Shown here: piece by piece, positions 45,323 through 53,282 of the stretch
How positions within the stretch are numbered: the stretch's first letter is position 1
Layout: the number at the start of each line of letters is the position of its first letter
Source of the DNA: Pontibacter amylolyticus
GTDB taxonomy: Bacteria > Bacteroidota > Bacteroidia > Cytophagales > Hymenobacteraceae
Reading direction: 5' to 3'
Assembly (NCBI RefSeq): GCF_014638845.1
Contig: NZ_BMFP01000002.1
Coordinates: 62,001 to 126,000 of the forward strand
Length of the DNA stretch: 64,000 bases
Program-made: the position numbers and the translations under genes
The notes under the pieces: model-generated
Databases searched by the model: none
Told to the model about the DNA's origin: nothing
What the model saw: only the letters and a program-made list of their open reading frames with translations

Positions 45323-46388
45323 GGCTTCTTAAGTATCGGTTTAACAGGTATAGGCCAGCGAGGAAAAGGCTGCCCGTGAGCACCAACACCCCGGATTTGG
45401 CCAGGAGCGTCATGTTCAGGTCGTAGTAGTAGAGCACCAGGAAATAAGCCAGCGCCAGCAGCCCCACCCAAAATCCGGGTCTGTGACCGATGTAAAAGCT
45501 CGAAAGCACCACCAGCAAAGCCCCCGGCACCGAGGGAGCCAGCACAGTCGGCAGCAACACCACCGCGCAGCAGGTATAGAAAATGGCCAGCGTCTTCTGC
45601 TCCTTCACCCCGCTTTCGCGCAGCACACGGTGTAGCAACAGCAGCAGACAGGCAATCAAAAACAAACCCGACAGCCAGAAATGAGTGATGCTGGAGGAGA
45701 GCAGTTTCTGGTGCACAAACAGCACCAGCGCGATGATCAGGGAGAAGATCAGCCCCATGCGCACCGGCCCGAAAACCAGCGCAAACCGCCGTGACAGGGC
45801 CAGCAGTTTCGCTTCGTACAGACTAATGAAGGTAAGTATACCTGCCAGCACCATGATCAGGGCATGCGAGAGGTTATATACCTTGTGGATGAAGATCAAA
45901 CTGAGCAGACTGCCGTTAAGCACCAGCACGGAGATGAACACACAAACGGCACTCCTTGAGAAAACCAGCACCAGCGCTGACGCTATACCTAAAGTAATGG
46001 CTGCGGCCGAGGCGCTATCCGTCAGTTGGCCGGCACCGAAGGCCAGCATCACGTAGCTTGTGATGTTCATAGAAATACCCAGCGCGTCAGCGGTCGTATC
46101 CTTATTGCTACGAATCATCACTTCCGCCCCGACCAGGAAAATCAAACCAAAAACCAGCATCGCTATCCCTGATTGGAGTAGCTGCGTGCTCGCAATAGCC
46201 CCCATCAAGGTACCCATCGCCAGCAAACCACCCAGAATCGTCAGCACCTTCACAGGCCAGCGTTTCAGCAGCGAAGTGGATTGGGCTGCTTCTGATGTGA
46301 TGGCAGCACCATCATAGCTGAAGTCGGGTTGCTCCTGTGCAATTTCCTGCAGCAGGGTTTCGAGTTGCGGATATTCTTTATCGGCCAT
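45312..46388 (-). CDS. DUF4401 membrane protein
   Basis: A 358-residue protein with about ten membrane helices after a 45-residue cytosolic N-terminus. The pattern (LLQEIAQEQ near the start, then tightly packed helices with short loops) fits DUF4401. It overlaps both neighbours by 11 bp (DUF2157 upstream and GDYXXLXY downstream), so the three proteins are probably made together and may form one complex. Confidence 0.85.
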   Translation of the reverse strand: MADKEYPQLETLLQEIAQEQPDFSYDGAAITSEAAQSTSLLKRWPVKVLTILGGLLAMGTLMGAIASTQLLQSGIAMLVFGLIFLVGAEVMIRSNKDTTADALGISMNITSYVMLAFGAGQLTDSASAAAITLGIASALVLVFSRSAVCVFISVLVLNGSLLSLIFIHKVYNLSHALIMVLAGILTFISLYEAKLLALSRRFALVFGPVRMGLIFSLIIALVLFVHQKLLSSSITHFWLSGLFLIACLLLLLHRVLRESGVKEQKTLAIFYTCCAVVLLPTVLAPSVPGALLVVLSSFYIGHRPGFWVGLLALAYFLVLYYYDLNMTLLAKSGVLVLTGSLFLAGLYLLNRYLRSHEA

Positions 46389-47343
46389 GCCACTGTCGGT
46401 TAAGTTTTCCCAAATACTGAATCAGCAACGTAATGCTGCCCACCACAAAAAGCGTGGCCAGCAACAGCATAATCTCCGGCACGTCCTCCCCGATCCGCAC
46501 CAGGATGGCTGTCACCACCGCGATGCCACTGAAAGGAACGGCCGTCAGGTAAAAGATATCGCGCACCTTCAGGCCATAGGCGATCCCTACGCCATACATA
46601 GCCACGCCGAGCACATAAGCCAGTCCGTAATCTTCGCGTATACCTGCAAACAGTGCTGAGATCATGCTGACAGTGATGACGGTGATCGCCGCCAGCCCCA
46701 CCAGCCTCGGAAACCAGCGGTGCTGTATACCTACACGGCCTTTTGCGGCTAGCACTTCCCAGATGACAACGGCCGCTGCGTTGATGATGAACAGCACATC
46801 CATTACCACGGCAAAGGACCAGTGTGTGGCCACCTGCTGGGTATAGAGCACGAAGGTGGTGTTGAGCAGCACGAGGAAGATGAACCACAGCGGCTGAAAC
46901 CTGGCCACAACCACCCACAGCACCACACACATCGTCCAGCCCAGAAAGAAGTCGTAGGCATTGGCGCCGGTCTGGTAGATTTGCCCGAACACGGCGAAGA
47001 GCACGCCCACCAACATGGTGCTGGCCGTGAGCAGCACATTTTTCACCGTGCCGCTGAGTTTGGTGAACACCGCCGCAAACGTAACGGCCAGTATCAGCAA
47101 CTCGATCAGGCCCAGCTTCACAAACTTGTGCATATCAACCCAGTTGTAGGCGAAGAAGAAGATAATGCCCGAGATGAGAAAGCTGCCTCCGAGCCCCAGC
47201 AAGAACAGCCGGACAAACTTGATCCAGTCCTGCGGCCCGGCGTATACCTGCTCTTTGCGAAGCCAGGCGGCTATACCTGCCTCGCGCCAGTTGCTGTGCC
47301 GGGCGATGCTGTAGATGATTTCGCGGGTGAGGTGTGGTTTCAT
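46378..47343 (-). CDS. DUF2157 membrane protein
   Basis: A 321-residue protein with a 40-residue N-terminal cytosolic region and about nine membrane helices. FFFAYNWVDMHKFVKLGLIELLILA is the DUF2157 signature region. It is the first gene of the operon and overlaps DUF4401 by 11 bp. No enzymatic motif is visible. Confidence 0.87.
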   Translation of the reverse strand: MKPHLTREIIYSIARHSNWREAGIAAWLRKEQVYAGPQDWIKFVRLFLLGLGGSFLISGIIFFFAYNWVDMHKFVKLGLIELLILAVTFAAVFTKLSGTVKNVLLTASTMLVGVLFAVFGQIYQTGANAYDFFLGWTMCVVLWVVVARFQPLWFIFLVLLNTTFVLYTQQVATHWSFAVVMDVLFIINAAAVVIWEVLAAKGRVGIQHRWFPRLVGLAAITVITVSMISALFAGIREDYGLAYVLGVAMYGVGIAYGLKVRDIFYLTAVPFSGIAVVTAILVRIGEDVPEIMLLLATLFVVGSITLLIQYLGKLNRQWHGR

Positions 47344-47415
47344 AGAATCAATTGAAAAGATGCTGTCATTTCAAAATGCAAGCTGATATGTTTTGAGTCT
47401 GCTGCACAGTGACTT

Positions 47416-47838
47416 TTAATAATATAGCTCCCCTTCTTGCTTTGAAGGCATTTCCCTGCTTAAACTGTCACGGGTATTTTTCTGCACCGCAATGGCAGCG
47501 AAAAGGCTTAGTAAAAACGACATGCCATAGAAGCCTTTTTCGCTCAGGAGCAGATCCGCATTCCAAAGCCCCACGGTCAGCAGCACGATCGCCAGAATGG
47601 TAGAAAACCAGCTAAGTCCATAATAGATGTTGGTCACCGGTATACCCTCCAGTTGGTCGCGCACGCTTTTTTGGAGCGAGATGGCGGAGAATAAACCAAA
47701 CATAAGTATGGCAAAATAATAGCCCTTTTCGTTCAGCAGCATGTCGGCATTCCAGAGGCCGATGAGGTAGGCGGTGATACCGGTCAGTAAGGTCGCCCAG
47801 GAGGCTGCTACAAATGCGTTGGATGGTTTCTGATTCAT
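47416..47838 (-). CDS. YiaA/YiaB-type inner membrane protein
   Basis: A 140-residue protein with four helices in two repeats. Each repeat carries GLWNADxLLxEKGxY(F/G) and an AIxxQKxxRD end, matching the tandem YiaA/YiaB domain. The start at 47838 was chosen because an in-frame upstream start would reach into the neighbouring regulator gene. A perfect 18-bp palindrome lies 53 bp upstream, between this gene and the Crp/Fnr gene. Confidence 0.83.
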   Translation of the reverse strand: MNQKPSNAFVAASWATLLTGITAYLIGLWNADMLLNEKGYYFAILMFGLFSAISLQKSVRDQLEGIPVTNIYYGLSWFSTILAIVLLTVGLWNADLLLSEKGFYGMSFLLSLFAAIAVQKNTRDSLSREMPSKQEGELYY

Positions 47839-47890
47839 GTTTTCTTTCGTTAAGTGATGAATCAAAGGTATAGCAGCCCCTAAAGCTTTC

Positions 47891-47908
47891 TTTTGACAAT
47901 TGTCAAAA
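47891..47908. promoter_or_regulatory. Perfect 18-bp palindrome, candidate operator of the adjacent Crp/Fnr protein
   Basis: TTTTGACAATTGTCAAAA is a perfect palindrome lying 53 bp before the YiaA/B start codon and just past the end of the minus-strand Crp/Fnr gene. TTGAC-N4-GTCAA is a plausible two-fold site for a dimeric winged-helix regulator. It could place the YiaA/B gene under control of its neighbour; this is inference from position and symmetry only. Confidence 0.55.
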
Positions 47909-47918
47909 AAGGAAACCA

Positions 47919-48485
47919 TCAAACCTGGCTTCGGATCCTGCTCAGCGTTTCCTGGCTAATGCCCAGGTACGAGGCAATTTGCCCAAGCGGGATTCGCTGC
48001 AGAATATGCGGTGAGGTTTCCAGTAGCTGTTCATACCGTTCCCGGGCCGTTTTGAACTGCATAGCCATCAACCGCTCTTCCAGCCGGATGTAGTACTGCT
48101 CGTTGATGATCCGAACCAGGCGCTCCAGGTCATGGTGCTGATCAAACAGCTGGTGTAGGGCTTCAGAGCTAATTCCCCACAAGGTGGAGTCTTCCAGGGT
48201 TTGGATGTTTTCTATACCCGGCTTTCGGGAAATGAAGCTGTAAAAAGAGGTAATGAAATTGTTTTCAAAGCCAAACCAGTACGTCACTTCCTTGCCATCC
48301 AGGTTGTTGTAGTATCCGCGCAAACAACCTTGCTCCAGGAAATACAGCTTATTGCACACCATTCCCTCCCGTACCAAAAAGGCATTTTTGGGCAACTCCA
48401 CCCGCGTTAACGCCTTGGAAAGCGCCTCCCATGCTGGTATAGAAATAGGGTGGTATTGGAAGATGCATTGGTGTAGGGTGTTCAT
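47919..48485 (-). CDS. Crp/Fnr family transcription regulator
   Basis: A 188-residue protein with an N-terminal cyclic-nucleotide-binding beta-roll (about 20-115, [25 protein letters not shown]) and a C-terminal winged helix that ends shortly after the recognition helix ([20 protein letters not shown]). The cNMP phosphate-binding arginine and the FNR cysteines are absent, so the ligand is unknown. A YiaA/B gene follows on the same strand with a palindrome in its upstream region. Confidence 0.88.
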   Translation of the reverse strand: MNTLHQCIFQYHPISIPAWEALSKALTRVELPKNAFLVREGMVCNKLYFLEQGCLRGYYNNLDGKEVTYWFGFENNFITSFYSFISRKPGIENIQTLEDSTLWGISSEALHQLFDQHHDLERLVRIINEQYYIRLEERLMAMQFKTARERYEQLLETSPHILQRIPLGQIASYLGISQETLSRIRSQV

Positions 48486-48595
48486 TTTGGGGTACTTTTT
48501 CTTCAGGTATGGAGTTAGAATTGCTTTGCTAGGAACAAGAGGAAGTTGTTTCCAATGAAGCTACCGCATAGTGTAAAATGCATTTTAAATACATT

Positions 48596-49063
48596 CTACA
48601 TCTTGTTAGCGGGTCGTGCTTTTAATTCAATGTTTGTTTTAAGATCAATAAGTCTTTGCTTGACGTTTGACTCCAAAATTTTCTTTATTGATCCTTTGAG
48701 CAGATTGAATGGAAAACGCAGCTTAAATGAATATAAAAAAATCACTTCAGTTGAGTTGGGTTTTAACTCCCTAAATGTCCAGGAACCTAAGAATGATTTA
48801 AACATAAAAGGTCCTTTCGTCATTTTGATTGCAGTTGCCTTGGGTCTATTGAAAGTTACATACTCGGTTACCATGCCAAGTCCATTTGTAGCAACACAAT
48901 ATGCTTTTGCTCCTTTTTCTGCCTTTGTAGCTCCTTCAATTAAATCGGCCTTTTTGAGAAAAGTATCCCAACTTAACCTTTGCTTGTAATCCTGTGTGTA
49001 GTCGAAAGCGACTTCAGGGTTACAGTTAACCTCTATCGATGCTGTAAACTTTATGCTTTCCAT
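48596..49063 (-). CDS. SRPBCC (START/polyketide cyclase-like) protein
   Basis: A 155-residue ligand-binding-fold protein: IKFTASIEVNCNPEVAFDYTQDYKQRLSWD at the start and a long C-terminal helix (LLKGSIKKILESNVKQRLIDLK). The SRPBCC fold binds hydrophobic ligands; the ligand is unknown. It directly abuts the upstream SRPBCC gene (stop of one, start of the next). It is AT-rich compared with the surrounding genome. Confidence 0.75.
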   Translation of the reverse strand: MESIKFTASIEVNCNPEVAFDYTQDYKQRLSWDTFLKKADLIEGATKAEKGAKAYCVATNGLGMVTEYVTFNRPKATAIKMTKGPFMFKSFLGSWTFRELKPNSTEVIFLYSFKLRFPFNLLKGSIKKILESNVKQRLIDLKTNIELKARPANKM

Positions 49064-49573
49064 TTATTCGCTGTTTTTTTTAATTGAAGTCAATAAATAA
49101 TTCTGGAAAGCTTTCAAAATTAGTCTTACTGGGTAATTAAATAATAAGTATACTCGTCCATCCAGGCTATAGGATGTCATAAGCTGAAGCGTTGTTATTT
49201 CCCCTTTTCTAGTCAAGAAGTAAGAGCCATTTGGGACTCTAAAAATACCCTGTGAAATGTCAAAAAAGTAGCCCACTACAAATCCTTTTTCTGGATTAAA
49301 GTTGAACGAATATTCTTTCAATGGTTTCCAAGTCGTTATTTCTTGCACAAACCTTTTGCCAGAGTCAAAGTAAGCTATTCGCCGACCACCTTTTCCTTCT
49401 GCCAATAAGTCTGCTCGTAATGGTCGAGGGATACCAAGAAGTTTAAAAATGAATGGATCAGAAAACTGTTCAATTCTGACATTGGTGATATTGTCCCAAA
49501 TGATTTCTGGTTGTGCTTTGATACTAATGGTCGTAGAAATTGATTTGGTGATATGTCGATTGAAAGTTGTCAA
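49064..49573 (-). CDS. SRPBCC-like protein
   Basis: A 169-residue protein with the SRPBCC pattern: SISTTISIKAQPEIIWDNITNVRIEQFSDP, beta strands around YSFNFNPEKGFVVGYFFD, and a C-terminal helix VRLILKAFQNYLLTSIKK. It sits immediately before a second SRPBCC gene with no spacer and is also AT-rich. A strong hairpin lies upstream at 49609-49650. Confidence 0.65.
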   Translation of the reverse strand: MTTFNRHITKSISTTISIKAQPEIIWDNITNVRIEQFSDPFIFKLLGIPRPLRADLLAEGKGGRRIAYFDSGKRFVQEITTWKPLKEYSFNFNPEKGFVVGYFFDISQGIFRVPNGSYFLTRKGEITTLQLMTSYSLDGRVYLLFNYPVRLILKAFQNYLLTSIKKNSE

Positions 49574-49608
49574 TTTAGCTCATGTTTTTGTATACTCCTC
49601 TAACGAAC

Positions 49609-49650
49609 TAGTGTATGGCGCGTGTCCCGAAGGGCATGTGCCATACACTA
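49609..49650. repeat. Long hairpin with bulge, cassette-boundary-like
   Basis: TAGTGTATGGC at 49609-49619 pairs exactly with GCCATACACTA at 49640-49650. The inner part continues with wobble pairs and one extra base (GCGTGTCCC against GGGCATGT) around a short GAA-containing loop. CTCTAAC lies upstream of the left arm. The shape, with an asymmetric bulge, recalls integron attC sites, but the matching right-hand GTTAGAG is not present, so this is only a resemblance. Confidence 0.5.
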
Positions 49651-49666
49651 TTGATTTTAGATGCTT

Positions 49667-50410
49667 TTATCTTTGTCCAAAATTGTATCTAATACTATGA
49701 AGTCTCATACCCTCATCAAAAAGCATAAGCCTTGTTCCGTTTGAAGAGCACTCGCAAAACCCGAATACAATTACGGCGGCAGGTATCATACAGCTAAACT
49801 TCTCGTTGAACAGAATTTTATCAAAAAAAGCTTTTTCATAAAGATTAAGAGTTGCATCGGTCAAGTCGTTCATAGAGCTGTCCGCAACAATTTTATGGTC
49901 CAAGAAAAATAGCTTACCTGAATATGTTTGCTCCGTCCAAGGTCCAAACGTATTCATATATATGTCTTTAAAGGTCTGGGCATGTTGGTTTTTTGTAAGA
50001 CTGAAGCCGGGATCATTTTTCCTTAGCTCGTACTCTTTCTCAAGAGTAGCCGTGACATATTTTTCCGTTAAATCCTTTGAACGAAAATTAACCTGGAGCT
50101 TGGATATTTTGCTTTCATCTGACCCCTTAAAAACCAAACCGCTCTGGTTATAGATTATCTCAACATACTTGGGTATCTTATGTCTTGTGCCGTGATGTCT
50201 GTCTTTAAAGTTCTGCTTTTTATGTTTTACAACTATTCCATTTTCACTTAACAAATCATCAAGTTTATCAACACTTATCTCAGATACAAGTTGATAGCCA
50301 TTTATTGTTAATATTCCGTTTCCGATCACAATCTCGAGCTGTTTCTCTTGACCATACCCCTTGGAGGTCAAGAGAAAGACTAATAACATTGAAAAAAACA
50401 ACCTCTTCAT
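49667..50410 (-). CDS. Hypothetical secreted protein
   Basis: A 247-residue protein with a signal peptide (MKRLFFSMLLVFLLTSKGYG). The mature part is mixed alpha/beta with no motif I recognise. It is AT-rich and lysine-rich, unlike its GC-richer neighbours outside the 48.5-51.3 kb block. It may be part of an acquired segment. Confidence 0.7.
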   Translation of the reverse strand: MKRLFFSMLLVFLLTSKGYGQEKQLEIVIGNGILTINGYQLVSEISVDKLDDLLSENGIVVKHKKQNFKDRHHGTRHKIPKYVEIIYNQSGLVFKGSDESKISKLQVNFRSKDLTEKYVTATLEKEYELRKNDPGFSLTKNQHAQTFKDIYMNTFGPWTEQTYSGKLFFLDHKIVADSSMNDLTDATLNLYEKAFFDKILFNEKFSCMIPAAVIVFGFCECSSNGTRLMLFDEGMRLHSIRYNFGQR

Positions 50411-50471
50411 ATTACAGGAATTGCACCTAATGTACTTGGCAAAATGTGGCGAAGCTAAATTATAGGCGTGG

Positions 50472-51131
50472 TTATGGGTTTATTTTTATTCTCTGCTCTT
50501 TTTCTTTAGACATACTGATTGCTCCCTTTTTATCTATTTTCCCATTTTTTGAAATCACAATGATTTCACCAGTATTTGGAATTGGGGCATATGTGCTATC
50601 ACATTCATATTCATAGTATATGCTGTCTACACTTAGCACGGAGAAGTCTTTACCAATGATTGCTGTCATAGAACATGAAGTCAAGCCACAGTCTGAGCCG
50701 CAAGCGCCATGGAAAAGATTCTCTTGATTAATCAGAAACCCTGACTTAGAATAAGTCGCTACAACTGGATAATATTCTGCCGCCGGATGATAGAAAATTA
50801 AAGTATAAAACGAAGTAGTGTCAGGTAGCATACCATAGCAAAAGCTTTCATTGAAGTAATCAGCCTTAGCAAACAATGTATCATTGCTTTGCTCGTTTAG
50901 CCTTTCTAATCCTGTAACGTCTAGACGTGCAAAGCCATCAGATCTAATTTCGATTGGAAGACTTAAATTCTTAAACTTCTTCAGGAACAACTTAAATAGT
51001 CGGATTCGACTTGCTGAAGTGTCTTCAGAGATAGAATTCTCAATTAGTTCATCATCTACTGCTTCAGTTGAATCGCTACTGCTACACGCAAGTAGACTGA
51101 CACATAAAAAAAAGAGTATAATTCTTTTCAT
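50472..51131 (-). CDS. Hypothetical lipoprotein
   Basis: A 219-residue lipoprotein with lipobox VSLLAC (Cys16). The mature region contains a cysteine pair in HGACGSDCGLTSC and a C-terminal SKNGKIDKKGAISM. The family is not recognised. An in-frame upstream start would add 35 residues that do not resemble a signal peptide. AT-rich like its neighbours. Confidence 0.7.
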   Translation of the reverse strand: MKRIILFFLCVSLLACSSSDSTEAVDDELIENSISEDTSASRIRLFKLFLKKFKNLSLPIEIRSDGFARLDVTGLERLNEQSNDTLFAKADYFNESFCYGMLPDTTSFYTLIFYHPAAEYYPVVATYSKSGFLINQENLFHGACGSDCGLTSCSMTAIIGKDFSVLSVDSIYYEYECDSTYAPIPNTGEIIVISKNGKIDKKGAISMSKEKEQRIKINP

Positions 51132-51312
51132 TCTGTAGATTGAATAACCCATAACTACTTCAAAATCCCAAACATACGCTTTTCCGCATATTACCAAACA
51201 TAGCGAAATTCCGTTATTCATCCACCTTATCCTCAAGCATTTTAGCAGTTTCTAATTTGACTTAAGAAATAGCAGCTATACCTTTGACCTCATCAAACCC
51301 AGCGCTATACCT

Positions 51313-52230
51313 GTGGAAACGAAACAGCAAATTAAAACCCGCATCGCCCCGACCCCCAGCGGCTATTTGCACTTGGGCAATGCGCTGTCGTTTGCTATTA
51401 CCTGGGCGCTTGCCCGCAAGCAGCAAGGCATAATCGCGCTGCGCATCGATGATCTCGACAATGCCCGTTTCCGCCCCGAGTACCTGCAGGACATCTTCGA
51501 CACGCTCGATTTCATGGGCCTCGACTACGACGAAGGGCCGCACAACCCACAGGATTTTCAGGAGAACTACTCGCAGCTTTTAAGGCTTCCGGCTTACCAG
51601 GCGCAACTCGACAAACTGGTGCAGCAAGGTATGGTGTACGCCTGCCCCTGCTCCCGCAGCCAGATAGCGGCCCTGTCGCCTCAGGGGCTATACCCGCTCA
51701 CCTGCCGCGATGAGCAGTTGCCCCTCGACACACCCAACGCCGCCTGGCGCGTGCGTATACCTGAGGGTACAACCATCTCTTTTCAGGATCAGCTGCTGGG
51801 CCACTGTACGGTGGCGCTTGCCCTCGAAATGCCCGACTTTGTGGTGCGCCGCAAAGATGGTATACCTGCCTACCAGATCGCCTCGATCGTGGATGACCTG
51901 GCCATGGGCGTGAACCTGATCGTGCGGGGTGAGGACCTGATGCTCTCCACGGCGGCGCAGCTTTTTCTGGCACAGCACACGGGCGCCACCGCCTTCACCG
52001 ATGCAGCTTTTGTGCACCACCCGCTTATCGTGAGCGAAGGCAACAAACTCTCCAAATCGCACAACGCCCTCTCGCTTACCGAAATGCGCAAGGCCGGACT
52101 CACCTCGCAGCAACTCTGGCAAAAGCTAGCTGCGCTGCTCGGCTGGCAAAACGCAGAAATAGCGGACGCGCAAAATTTCCTCAGCAAGTTCCGGCTCCAG
52201 GACCTACCACGGCACATCGCGCAGGTATAA
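51313..52230 (+). CDS. gluQ: Glutamyl-Q tRNA(Asp) synthetase
   Basis: A 305-residue class I synthetase-like enzyme that glutamylates queuosine-34 of tRNA(Asp). The HIGH motif is GYLHLG (His20), the KMSKS-type motif is GNKLSKS at about 241-247, and YACPCS provides two zinc-site cysteines. It lacks the anticodon-binding domain of GltX, as expected. The start is a GTG two bases after a TATACC word. The gene ends CAG GTA TAA, so the GGTATA word supplies the stop codon. Confidence 0.93.
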   Translation: METKQQIKTRIAPTPSGYLHLGNALSFAITWALARKQQGIIALRIDDLDNARFRPEYLQDIFDTLDFMGLDYDEGPHNPQDFQENYSQLLRLPAYQAQLDKLVQQGMVYACPCSRSQIAALSPQGLYPLTCRDEQLPLDTPNAAWRVRIPEGTTISFQDQLLGHCTVALALEMPDFVVRRKDGIPAYQIASIVDDLAMGVNLIVRGEDLMLSTAAQLFLAQHTGATAFTDAAFVHHPLIVSEGNKLSKSHNALSLTEMRKAGLTSQQLWQKLAALLGWQNAEIADAQNFLSKFRLQDLPRHIAQV

Positions 52231-52284
52231 CACTCTTATCCTGCCCCATAAATTTCTGGAATATGCGCTGCTAAAGAAGAATTG

Positions 52285-52380
52285 TCCCCTTGAGGGGACT
52301 ATAGGGGTGTTAGGCTCCAGGCAATATGCTTTAAGTGCTTACTCTGGCAAATGCACACCCCTATAATCCCCTCAAGGGGA
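52285..52380. repeat. 26-bp inverted repeat with one mismatch
   Basis: Arms at 52285-52310 (TCCCCTTGAGGGGACTATAGG...) and 52355-52380 are complementary at 25 of 26 positions around a 44-bp centre. Each arm is itself partly palindromic (CCCCTTGAGGGG). This is a MITE- or REP-like intergenic element in the gap between gluQ and the DUF2911 gene; no gene is seen in that gap. Confidence 0.85.
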
Positions 52381-52476
52381 TAGTTTTATATTGCTACACT
52401 CGCTGACCATCTTTCAAGCTTCGAAATTGGAAATCTACGAAACAGGAGAAGGTATAGCTGCCTGCAGGCGGGCACA

Positions 52477-52528
52477 AAAAAGCCCTGCTGTCTTCCAGGC
52501 TATACCTGAAACCACAGCAGGGCTTTTT
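52477..52528 (-). terminator. Terminator after the DUF2911 gene, with CTATACCTG in the loop
   Basis: AAAAAGCCCTGCTGT at 52477-52491 pairs perfectly with ACAGCAGGGCTTTTT at 52514-52528. The loop contains CTATACCTG. T-rich flanks on both sides would let it act in either direction. The TATACC word sits in the loop, as in the terC terminator. Confidence 0.82.
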
Positions 52529-52546
52529 GTTTTTTTTTAACTGAGC

Positions 52547-53074
52547 TTATTTGGCTGCCTGCACTTTCACCGGCACTTCCAGGTTCTCCCAGCGCAGCAC
52601 CATGCCATCTTTGGTCACATCATACACCAGTCGCTCGCTCATGGAGGCTGCCTGGCGAGGCTTGGCTTTTACGCGCAGCGCGTCCTGTTTCTCGTCGTAC
52701 TGCGTGCCCCACTGCTTGGCTGTCTTGTTGAAGATCAGTGTCCACTCCTCTTCGCCAGGTATGGCATAGAAGCTGTAGGTGCCGGCTGGCAATTTCTGGC
52801 CTTCCACCATCACGTCCTTGCTGGTGGTAACGGTTGTGGCCTCGTTTGCGCCCGCACGCCATACCTCGCCATAAGGCACCAGTTCACCCCAAATGGTGCG
52901 GCCTTTCACAGCCGGGCTGCTGTAGTTGATGGTGATGATGGCGTCCCCGATCTTGCCCGTGGCCGTAGTCGGCGGACTGGCTTTTGGCTTGGCGTCCTGC
53001 GCCCATACAGTGGAGGACATCAATATGCCCATAAACAACATGGCGAGCGAATACATGAATCGTGCTTTTCTCAT
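52547..53074 (-). CDS. DUF2911 domain secreted protein
   Basis: A 175-residue protein with a signal peptide (about 1-25, ending TVWAQ) and a DUF2911 domain: ITINYSSPAVKGRTIWGELVPYGEVWRAGANEATT and LPAGTYSFYAIPGEEEWTLIFNK. The family is common in Bacteroidota and of unknown function. It is monocistronic and has its own terminator. Confidence 0.9.
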   Translation of the reverse strand: MRKARFMYSLAMLFMGILMSSTVWAQDAKPKASPPTTATGKIGDAIITINYSSPAVKGRTIWGELVPYGEVWRAGANEATTVTTSKDVMVEGQKLPAGTYSFYAIPGEEEWTLIFNKTAKQWGTQYDEKQDALRVKAKPRQAASMSERLVYDVTKDGMVLRWENLEVPVKVQAAK

Positions 53075-53282
53075 AATGGTTTTATTTTGGTTATAGTAGT
53101 AAGATCCGCAAAGGAAGAATCCATTGCCTACTAACTAACGTGGCGCATAAAAGTTTGATTGTCTTGACTATGAATATCTTGCACAGGTATAGCCGGATGT
53201 GGAAGCGGCTGTTGTTGCAGCACCCCGGCTTTTCTTCCGTATAGAAGGAAAATTGCTCAAAACAGAGAAAGCCGCGGAGCCT

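Noticed and set aside
49595..49660. A complete integron attC site
   Set aside because: The hairpin and left-hand CTCTAAC resemble attC, but the complementary right-hand GTTAGAG is missing and no integrase is in the window. It is reported only as a resemblance.
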